Assembly: GCA_950022655.1 (NCBI GenBank)
Contig: OX465588.1
Coordinates: 21,438,527 to 21,502,526, forward strand
DNA length: 64,000 nt
Source: Alentia gelatinosa
Taxonomy: Eukaryota; Annelida; Polychaeta; Phyllodocida; Polynoidae
Direction: 5' to 3'
Below are positions 1 through 9,600 of the stretch, in pieces; the first letter of the stretch is position 1, and each line of letters starts with the position of its first letter. Below the pieces are notes generated by a model. It searched no databases. It worked only from the letters and a program-made list of their open reading frames with translations, and was not told where the DNA came from. Both the position numbers and the translations under genes were made by a program.

Positions 1-147
1 CCTCTCTGACAACAGGCAGTGAAACGAGCCTCACCGAGAACGTTTAACCGTGCACCCGTGTCTTCTCATGCAATGGGATTTTACTATATGGTCTACTAAG
101 AAGCATTTAGTGGAGATGTATTCCCGAGTATAAAGCGGGATTCACAC

Positions 148-580
148 TTAAGCGCCAGATCCACTAAGGCGATTTTCCATGCGAATTTGGGTTCGCAGAC
201 GTTCGCAGACGTTTGCATTGATATGCGAATGCCTTATGACAATATTCAATATATTGAATATCATCGCATGGGATTCGCACAGTCACATGGATGGCAGACG
301 CATTCGCTTGGTCGCCTTGAATGGGATTCACACGATGGGATTCATGTACCTCACAGGGTTCAAAATCTCATGCGATTTTGTTCCTTTTTAGGGGGAAATG
401 TCTTTAACAATTACAGGGGGGGGGGGGGGGGAAACATGTATCAGGGAAATGGAACCCTATAATTTAGACGAAGACATTGTGTTCGAGTACACAATCTCAG
501 CAGGATTTGTCTCCGAAAAACAACCCATGAGGTACATGAATCACATCGTGTGAATCCCACATTAGTGGATCTGGCGCTTT
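148..580. mobile_element. Foldback element interrupted by a MITE
   Basis: The left arm at 148-171 (AAGCGCCAGATCCACTAA then GGCGA) is the reverse complement of a right arm split into 311-317 (TCGCCTT) and 562-580. The 242-base MITE at 320-561 separates the two pieces. The interior holds a perfect palindrome at 242-261 (ATATTCAATATATTGAATAT) and a tandem GTTCGCAGAC motif at 193-216. Confidence 0.7.
320..561. mobile_element. MITE, GGGATTCACACG family (copy 1)
   Basis: The terminal inverted repeats read TGGGATTCACACGATGGGAT and, at the other end, the reverse complement of the same motif (ATCGTGTGAATCCCACA), each followed inward by the CATGTACCTCA repeat. The interior contains a run of about 15 G at roughly 417-431 where sister copies have only four G. 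Other copies are at 8939, 11184 and 11419. Confidence 0.75.
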
Positions 581-647
581 GGAGACTAATGTACCTGAGA
601 CGGGTGTACTTCACACCTTTTCCCCAGTCTCAGACAATTCTCTTAGT

Positions 648-921
648 TATCTCACCAAGGTATTTTTTCCCATAGGCTTAACGTTAGGAACTCATATTCC
701 ATGGCTGTGAAGGTATTGTACCCAATACCCAATGGCTAATTCAGTGATTTGCTTTGTTAAGTGATAATGATATACAGGATGAGATAAAATCAGAAACCAA
801 CTCGATGAAAATAACTTCGTCCGTGCTCCTCCTCATTTTACCGCTACGTAATTCACTCAGCTTCGTTTCGTGAATTAACCCGCAGTCAAACTTGGCGGAG
901 TACGGACCAAGTTATTTTCAT
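648..921 (+). mobile_element. Two-part hairpin element, copy A
   Basis: Module 1 (648-786) starts TATCTCACCAAGGTATTTT and ends with the inverse (ACAGGATGAGATA). It holds CCCATAGGCTTAACGTTAGG and a small hairpin with stem GGTATTG/CAATACC. Module 2 is a long hairpin, arms 805-833 and 893-921, about 26 of 29 paired. Its inner stem is GTAATTCAC/GTGAATTA around the loop core CAGCTTCGTTTCG. Confidence 0.65.
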
Positions 922-999
922 TTATAAGTACCTTTTATTTTCAGTATATGTATACGATTAAAAAGTATTCGAGCCTTATTCATGTCACTAAAACGGGTA

Positions 1000-1715
1000 T
1001 TTGAACCTACCCATTTTAATATATCCCCAGCCCCATGCTATGGCTAAACCTGACATGCGTTCCATGTTTTCCCAGTCACTCTGTGGCAGCAAATTCCACA
1101 TGAAAAATATCTCTACTTCTTTTCTGACCTCAACGGACATCCGTCTCCAGTTTTTCCATCGAAAGACACTTTTCTATTTTGAGTAGGCCTAGATATGATT
1201 CTTTTCCCTTGTGCAAACCAAAAAAATATCCAACAAGCCTCATTCACGCCGATAAAACTTTGGTTTGAACCTACCCACAGGCCGTTAGCCCTATTCTATG
1301 ACTGACACCAGTGTGTTTGTAGTGTTGCTCAGTCTCTGAGACAGTAAGTTTCAAATAACGATTTGTACAATATTTTCTCTGACCCCAACTGACATCCCTG
1401 TGAGGAAACATACAAGCCGAGAACAAAACACACGGCCAGGCGCTGACGCCCGGACATATTTCCACATTACTTGTCTTAAAAGTAATTTTGAAACATTTAC
1501 ATAATGTTGACTACAAAGTTATTTCGGCGAGATTGAAGCTCTGAGAAGGGGATGACATGTCATACGAGAACAAGCCGAACCATTAAGCGCCGATACCCGA
1601 ATTTATTTCCAAAACAATTACATTATTTACATTAACATTACACTGAATTATATGGAAAGTAATTTTTAAACATTTACATAATTTTTTACTGCAACGTTAT
1701 TTTTTTTTGCATTCC
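1000..1715. repeat. Two diverged direct duplications
   Basis: A motif TTTGAACCTACCCA followed about 130 bases later by TCTGACC-CAACNGACATCC occurs near 1000-1150 and again near 1265-1400. Next to it a second unit (CAAGCCGA ... AAAGTAATTTTNAAACATTTA) occurs at 1412-1530 and 1570-1715. Both are old tandem duplications with many differences. I see no coding sequence here. Confidence 0.5.
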
Positions 1716-2269
1716 AGGAACAATTCATTATGAGCCATATGTGAACGGTTTTGTTTCATTATATATTTTGTGTCGGGTTTTATGATATCTACGATTTTCT
1801 CTTTCCACATTTTAAATACACGAGTTCTCATAATTAAACATGAATACTCTTTGTATTTCTCTTTACTTCACTGGCACTTGCAATAGTGTGGGATGGGTCT
1901 AGAATTAATCACTGCCTTTATCAACCTACCCATCAAGTGGAGGCCGTTCAGGAATTACAAAATAGGCAATTAACGTACGGGACAAAACACCGGTTATGAA
2001 CCGGACACTCAGGACAAGCAAGGAACTAGACCTCAGTAAAAAGAACTATATTTCTGACAACACCACTTGGATGTGACGCTGAAGGCTGCGATTAATTATC
2101 ACTTAACCATGTTTTCCAACCCAGCATCACCTAAATCAGCGCCGATCAGGAATTATCTATCATGGGGACAACATTTAGGTACAGGCGTCTGTCTAAATGT
2201 TGTCTGCGCTTAATCAAAGCTCAGACAAAAGCCTCACAATCGCCATCATTGCCGACTGACTGCGACAGG

Positions 2270-2745
2270 AAATCTCCATCACTGCTGCCATTTCCGCCCG
2301 CGGTCGTTTACGCATGCGCATCGGCGGAATGCCTGCTAATTGGTTTCTGCTTGTCGCGTGTGGTCTGTGTTGGCGTCCGCACGGCGTTCGTCCGTCGTCG
2401 GTAATTGTCGGCAGTCCTCGGCCATTGTCGGCCACGCTCCGCGGAGTGGGCTTAGAGAGAGGACGCGTGTCAGAGGCTTCATCCGTTTCAGCCTCCTGCT
2501 GCACCTCAGCTCTTCAGCTAACCCCCCACCTCCACCCGCCCATAACAAAGCCATCGTTCCGGCCTGGTCTCAATATGACAACCAGGGACTATCACCGCCC
2601 CATGCTGCAACCCATCCGTGCACTGCGCTTCCTCTCCCGGCACGCCGCCACTCACCCACTGTTCACCGCCCGCCGCCCGCCGCCCGCCGCCCGCCGCCCG
2701 CCCACTACCAGCCGGATGCCGGCAGCGCGAACCACGATGTTGAGC
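2270..2745. promoter_or_regulatory. CpG-rich island, possible promoter
   Basis: This is one of the few long GC- and CpG-rich blocks in the window. It includes GTCGG repeats near 2395-2435, CTCCGCGGAG at 2437, and a CGCCCGC tandem repeat at about 2668-2702. Several frames stay open only because of base composition; none shows a domain. It could be a promoter or enhancer of an unseen gene. Confidence 0.35.
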
Positions 2746-3179
2746 CTACTTAAAAGCTTGTTCTATGAACGACAAAACCATGTTCCCAGACCCCCACCAT
2801 ATCACAAGTTTTGTTGTGGATAATGAAGAACGTGGGATTGAAAGAAGTAGTAAATGGAGAAATGGAGGACAGAGGGAGATGTTTATAACCAAGGTATAGC
2901 AAAGTCTATACTGTTCACTCCCGAGGTTTTACGAATGCAGATTCATTCTAATATGCATTCAGAATTACTATAAACATATTTATTTGTGGCTTTTAATGTA
3001 CAAAGATATAGCGAGAACACACACAGGGATAGTTCAGAATTCTTATATACATGTGCTGTAAACATAAATGGAAATTAAACATTTAATTTCAATTGTTTCA
3101 ATTACTTATTCACATTTAGAATGCATACGTTTGAATCACCATATGAATCTCTGTGTGGAAATATTCATATGAAGAAGGC

Positions 3180-3345
3180 GTTGGCTGAGCCTGCGTTCTT
3201 CACACAAACAGACGATCAGAATGTCGGTCCCAGCTCGCCCATAACCAGCACCCGCCTGTTACCGACAGGTGGCCGCTAGTACCCAGCGGGAGACCCACTT
3301 GACCGCAGGCTCAGCTCAAACACGTGCGGGTGACAGGCGAAAGTG
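3180..3345. promoter_or_regulatory. GC-rich inverted repeat with E-boxes
   Basis: GCTGAGCCTGCG (about 3184) is mirrored by CGCAGGCTCAGC (about 3304). Between them lie CCTGTTACCGACAGG and CAGGTG, and just outside is CACGTG. The block stands out from AT-rich surroundings. A cis-regulatory element or a small foldback element are both possible. Confidence 0.3.
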
Positions 3346-4044
3346 GAACACAAGAACTGGAGGAAACCGAATTAGTAGACCGCGCGATTAGCCAATAAAA
3401 AGACATTATACATCAACATATGGAATAAAACTTGTAGTATTCAACCGGTGGTTCAGATTATATGGTTCTGTTTATAGGGAATATAAAACGGAAATTGATG
3501 GATGGATAGCAATTCATATGATATGACATAAAAGGTTAGATATTAAAATCATTTATCTAAAACTCCTATCGTAAACCAATTGCTTTATACGATCAACATA
3601 CTCCGCCTATTGCTATCATTTATTAGAAAATAGATGTTTGGTAAAGGAAATCTCCATGTAAAGATTATAATAAGGGGAGGAATGAGGACACAGGGCATAG
3701 TGTCTTTGCAATATCATATATATCATATTTAATATCGAAATACAATAACTTTAAAATAATGCAATGGGACAACAATCAAACTTGTATTGAAGTGAAACAA
3801 TGTAGCTTGTATTTAAGTGAAAAATACACAGGCCTCATCCATGATAAGTTTCATATAAGTATAAAACTCATAAATTTGTCATATCTAAATATTAACAAGT
3901 AAACTAAAAGTTATGAAGCATGCTTTCATCGCGGTGCACCAAGGCAGGATGATGAAAATATATACCTGGGGTAATACACAGAAGGAAAATATATTCCAGA
4001 AGCACCTTGGGTACTTGTCCAAGTACACTTACCTATGTGTGTCT
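3346..4044. other. No gene seen
   Basis: AT-rich single-copy-looking DNA without convincing ORF, repeat or hairpin. The stretches 2746-3179 and 4223-5299 look the same. Confidence 0.5.
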
Positions 4045-4222
4045 AGGATAATTCTAGTGAAGAAATAGACAATATGGTTTTGGGATACAAGCGGTCGTAT
4101 TCTCCGAGGGATGACGGGTAGTAGTATTCGAGCGCATGCAAGGATATTGTGCAAATTCAACTCCGAGGAGCATACAGCCGCTTTTATATGAAACCAGTCT
4201 ATATGGTATTCATTATCCACCT
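4045..4222. mobile_element. Foldback element, GATAATGA/ACTGGTTTC family (copy 1)
   Basis: The right arm GAGCATACAGCCGCTTTTAT then GAAACCAGTCTATATGG and ATTCATTATCCAC is the inverse of a diverged left arm (GGATAAT ... ATAGACAATATGGTTT ... AAGCGGTCGTATTCTCC). Sister copies are at 9699 and 49535. No ORF of note is present. Confidence 0.6.
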
Positions 4223-5299
4223 TTTCCTGACAAGTGGTGTACCAATATTAGTCCATTAGGGCATGTAATTTTTGTCAGTCCGCACTATTTTTTTCGTATG
4301 CGCGCTTTATCAAAACTCAGAGCATGCATCATATCTGCATGCTCCGGGGATGGTGATACACACTCCCTGTGTGTTCTCATTAGACATTTTTAGGTGCATA
4401 ATAGAAGCAGCCCCCAAGCCACAGCTCCCTAAATATATTCTCCAGAAGTTACTAATTCCAATGACTTCACTTTTAAAGCAAGAAGGCGGTACTGAAAATA
4501 ATGGCCATTGTATAGAAAGAGAATGAGATATGAATTTACGCGATATCACTGACTTTGAAGAAAAAGGACATTATGCAATTGCCCCAACGTTCATACCATA
4601 AAAGATGCAGTGGATGTTTGCAAGCATAGAATGGCCGAGGTATAATATCAGCTAACCTATGCTTCTCTCAATTGAAATGAACGAATGGGAAAAACATGTG
4701 TGAAAATTAGTTTACCAATACTGCGCCATCCTTATTAATATTATCATGATGTGTTGAATTATCATGTTTGATGAGTGCCTTCGATTAACCATTTATAGAT
4801 TGTCTCTTCGTCTGCCGATATCCTAAAAGTAGTATATGGAGGTGTCACCTCTCCCCAGGCACATAGGGAGAGGGTTACCAGTGGGTAAAACCACCTTACT
4901 TGTAAAGAGTCTAAAAATCAACCATTTGAGGTCAACAAGCATATTTAGAAAGCTTTATTCATTCTGATGACAGGTCTTTATTTTTTCGATGGCTCCGTTT
5001 GAGTGGGTGCATTTACTCGATTCCACAATGGAGCAGTTCGATAGCTCGGACTTTTCGTATATTCTTGCTATGAACGCGTTGGAAGTAGGTCCATGCACAA
5101 TATGTTCATACTTTACTTTTACAAAGTCGAAGGTGGAGATATTTACACGAGATCATGATAAAGAGGAACAAATGGGAGAAGGGCTGTCATGTACAGAGGG
5201 TAGGCAATAAGTCATTCAGTGAACTAAGCGGGGAACCCGACAGCGCCATGCAGTGTACCAGGAACGAAACCATGGTGATCAGATAATTCTGCGAGACGC

Positions 5300-5380
5300 C
5301 ATGCTGGATGGGAGGGGGGAGGGGTTATTAACCAATCAGCGCGCTGCACTGCCCGCCCCTCCCTCCTTCACCTCGGGCCT
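5300..5380 (+). promoter_or_regulatory. Candidate promoter of the Fer2-like gene
   Basis: A GC-rich patch contains a G-rich box (GGAGGGGGGAGGGG), CCAATCAGCGCG and a C-rich box (CCCGCCCCTCCC) within about 60 bases. CCAAT plus GC boxes are typical core promoter elements. The patch lies some 850 bases before the first coding exon on the same strand. No TATA box is evident. Confidence 0.45.
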
Positions 5381-5525
5381 GTATCTGAACATTGAAAGTA
5401 GGGATCTATCATGGATCAGTCATACCCGATGCAAAAACATGGAAAGATGTCAGATAATGAAAAGGACATGGAGCAAAGCGGAGGTTCATCATAGATGCGA
5501 CCTGATTGAGGTTTCGAGTTCCAAG
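5381..5525 (+). other. Candidate 5' exon of the Fer2-like gene
   Basis: A good donor, TTCCAAG|GTGAGC at 5526, follows the promoter-like patch. Joined to the acceptor at 6182 it gives a 5' leader. One frame through it is open and would run in phase 0 into the ATG at 6189, so an N-terminal extension is possible. Another frame has a short upstream ORF beginning MDQSYPMQKHGKMSDNEKD that stops before the donor. The exon start is a guess; only the donor is visible. Confidence 0.4.
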
Positions 5526-6188
5526 GTGAGCCTGATATAAACTATTTAGATCTTTTTGGACCTGAGATACCATTTGCAGTTGGATATCCCATTTTCATGA
5601 TACAGAATATTCCCACTAAATGTGTTGACCTTCCACCCAAAACGTTGATTGCAAAGAATATATCATGAAATTTATCAACATAGAAAGACAACAGAACAAG
5701 ACATTTGATACCGAAGTTGAGCCTCGTTCCATGATTGACCAGTGTTATAATTGATCATACTACGGATGAACATACTGTAACCTCTAGAAGACTGGATCCT
5801 ACATAAAAGCCATAGGAAATAAATGGCAACAAATCTAAACTTTGTCCTTATCGGGAAGCCTTCAACAGCGGAGCCGATTTGCGAATTAGTTGGATAATGT
5901 TTAGTGTATATGTTTCTGGTATTCAACTTCTGCCCTGTACCTAGAAATGCAGATGAACTCGGAATATATAGGAAGATACCCAAAAGAAACACTGAATGCA
6001 AGTCAACTCCTCATAATTGTCAAAAGGCGGAATTTGGTATTCTAGGCTAAGCTACAGTAAGAGTGATTCGTCCACTGGAGATGGAGTGAACAGAGGCCTC
6101 CAGAAACATACGCTCGAATGAATTAATTCACCATTGATTAAATAGACGAAAGAAGTAACTATTGTGAAACTAAAATCATCAGAAGCCT

Positions 6189-6619
6189 ATGACAGATCAT
6201 ATCATAACACGACAAGCGGAGATGTCCGAGTGTGAGGGAGGGGCGGGCGTGGATGGGCGCTACCTGGGTGAGATGGGATACCTGGGCCTGCCGGACTACG
6301 GAGCGCCGCCCCTCGCCCCGGCGCCTCCCGGGGAGAGCGTCTACCTGCCGCCCGGCCCGCACCACGACCCGGCCCAGCCCGACCCCGACTACCGCCACAC
6401 GCCTGTCACAGACCCCGTCGCTGGCTACGACCTCAACGGATGCGGCGGCGGCGACGGCGGGGAGGCGGGCGGTGGTTACGGCGCCGGGGAGTACGGCGGG
6501 CAGACCCTGCACGCAGATCCCGGCGGCGTCGGGTACGATGACCGGCGGGCGCCGGGAGGAGGGCCGGTCAGGGCCGCAGTGCCGCGCGGCGGTCCAGACG
6601 ACGGCCATTATTACCACAG
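6189..6619 (+). CDS. Fer2: Fer2-like exon 1 (disordered N-terminus)
   Basis: The exon is strikingly GC-rich against AT-rich flanks and encodes Gly/Pro/Asp/Tyr-rich, low-complexity sequence. The ATG at 6189 lies seven bases inside a good acceptor (ATCATCAG ends at 6182). A second in-frame ATG at 6222 (residues MSECEGG) is an alternative start. The exon ends in phase 2 before GTGAGT at 6620. The reading frame remains open from the acceptor to the ATG, so an upstream coding exon cannot be excluded. Confidence 0.75.
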
Positions 6620-9600
6620 GTGAGTTATTCTTCTTCTAAGTTATTATAGCAGTGGAAGATCTGCCCTGTGCATAACTCCATTTCTGAAAAAAAGTAAATG
6701 CCATTGGATTTCTTCAGACCCGTATATGTTAAAACTGTTCATAAACTGAAATAGTCGCTGAATACGATTTTTATTACACAATGCTATCTATTTGAGATTG
6801 GGATGAGAATATTTTGAATCGATTACAAAAAGATACTGGACAGGATCGTTAAAAGTTAAACAAAATGTGAGTGTATCGAATGAATGAACGCTCTTATTTT
6901 TAGAAAGCCATCAGGCATACAGGTATATGTGAATAGTAAATGAAGCTCAGGTGTAGAATACCCACAGCGATATGCAAATAACCTAAACTAATAAGTTAGC
7001 AGTGAGAGAATAGAAAACCTTTTTACAAATTCAAGCTGTTTCAATTTTTTAATTTTCCAGCAACCAGATGGAGTACGGCTCTGGGTAGGTACCATTTTAT
7101 CACATGATTTTATAGCGCAAAGATTATCATTTGGAATGTTTCCATAGAACTTAGGAACATAATGTTATACATTTTTCCAATCGGCGGATCCAATGGTGCA
7201 TGACCAAAGTCAGCAGCCTATCCTACAACGTAATCACATATCCGTGCGGCATAATAGGAGCATCCGGGATACACTCTACTTTATCAGATTTATTCTGCAC
7301 ATATTGAGGATGAATGTACCACAAGAAAACATCTGAGACCAAGGAGTTCTTTGAAAATAATAACGTGTTTCACATGTGCGATTTACTTTGATTGCGATAG
7401 TAGTTGTTTCTATTTACCATCCAACCATTAGTCCTCGCCAACAGTGGCAGTAGTATGTGGAAATTGGAGTTTGGTGAAGGTTCTTCTCATTCTCGAGGTT
7501 TGTGAAGTCTTCAAATCTCGATGGATCAATCCCTTTAAAACATTGCTTCTAACAATGTATAATAAATATGCATCGATTTTCCACACATATCGTAAGAGCA
7601 ACACAAATGTTAGAACAGAATTTTAATAGTTTATGAAGGCAAAGGAGTAGAATTAGTAAAATATGTCATTAAATGTCTCAAGGGTGTTTAGAAGTTATAA
7701 AATGCATCATGAAGCCATTTTCAACTTGCCGACGAAAGGGCACCGATTAATTGAGTCTATTGGTGGTTCCCAACTACAGATCAGTACCGAATAATCGACC
7801 AATGGAAAATGGCTTATAGAGGTAGGAGTACAGGTTCAAGAAAGGCAGCTGTCAATGTCATAATTTTGTTTGTAAGGCCTGGCGTCCACCTACTACGATA
7901 GAATGTTAGACCTTCCGATATGGCACCGATACAAAAAAAAATATCGGAGACATATCGGGACGGTGCAAAATCGTAGACATATGCCTATACGTGCCAATCC
8001 ACCATGCATTGTATGGGGTTTTTATCAGTGTCTAATCGCAGAAACGTGGTCAACTGCCCCGATATTAGGTGACCTTCCATCGCGATTTTGAATTTGTATC
8101 AGGAGGTGCATCGTAGACGATATCGGAGCCATATCGTAGTAGGTGGACGCCAGACCTTACCATTAAATTATCTTACATCGATTGTGAAATAGAGGTGTTA
8201 GTTTATTGAATGAAAGATTTACCAAGTGTCGTCTGCCACAGAATCCACCGTCACGCCGCCAACATCCGGGAACGTAAGAGAATGATGAGCATCAACTCGG
8301 CCTTCGAAGAGCTACGCATGTACGTCCCCACCTTTCCATATGGTACGGATTTCTTTCCCTTTGTGCTGTATTTTTATCCCACCCTTAATATAAAATCCCA
8401 TAGGCTTAACATTGAGATTCCGTATGCCACGCTGACTGGCATACGGACGTTTGTATGCCACTAGGGGCATACAGAATTTTGATGATTTTCATTCATGGTT
8501 TTAATATTAAATTATTGTAGAGAGGGGTAGGATAAAATCAAAACCTGATTCGTTTTAATCTTGGCTCCCATATGCCACTCCTGGAATTTGGTTCCGGATA
8601 CCACTCGGCTCCGCCTCGTGATATCACTACGCCAAACTCCAGTCGTGGCATACGGGAGCCAAGATTAAAACTCATCCGGTTTTACGATAATATCAAACCG
8701 ATTACAAGATTGCCAATTTAGTTGTAAATACGAAAGTCCTTTTCGAAAATGAAATAGGGTATGATTTCCTACTTCAATTAATATTGACGTTACAGTGCAT
8801 CTATAGACATATGTGAGGATACGTCTCTAGCCTGAACACATTCATCACGAAATGACCTGATAAACTATTCACATAGGCCTACACGTGCACCTCAACCTTT
8901 GTCCCACTGCACTCGTTACATAGATTTTATTATCCACCTAAAGTGGGATTCACACGTAGAGACCCACGTACATGAGATTGGTCTACTTCGCATCTTTCCC
9001 CTAGTCTCAAACAATTCTCGGTTGGTACAAAATTCTCATGGCAAAGTGCTTTGATCAGTCTCAAGGAAAAATGGCGAATTTGATTTACATGGGAGGACAC
9101 ACCTGGTACATAATCTCAGACATAGTCACAGTGAACAATCACCCTGGTACTGAAGAACACTTGAGGTGAGGGGTGTTACAAACATATAATCATGATTGCT
9201 GGCCTCGTATTGGCTAGTTCAGGTACATAGTTGCAGCAGGTCCATTTGTCTCACCAAGATGCCCCTGTAAATTCCAAGGAAAAAACATTGTCTCGGCAAA
9301 ATGGAACCATACAATTCAAACGAGCAGATTGTGTTCCTGTACTGAATCTCAGCAGGATTTGTCTTAGACAAACACCCTGTGAGGTACATGAATCCCATAA
9401 TGAGAATCCCACTAAATACATTTTTTTGGGGTTTTTTTTGGATAATTTTTTATTAGGGAATGCATTGTTACATATACACCGGGTTCGGCAGTACTGCCGG
9501 TCTTCCACCTCTTAAATCTGAGGTACTTTCAGGTACATAGTGTCCCTAGGAAACACATAGGGAGTGTGTATGGACATAACTGGCGCGTACGGATATGTTG

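Noticed and set aside
2314..2823. 169-codon frame through the CpG island
   Set aside because: Open because of GC-rich composition and a CGCCCGC tandem repeat; overlapping open frames on both strands and no domain.
6159..6617. Long frame antisense to Fer2-like exon 1 and a second + strand frame over it
   Set aside because: Shadow frames of a very GC-rich coding exon whose true frame is fixed by in-phase splicing to the bHLH exons.
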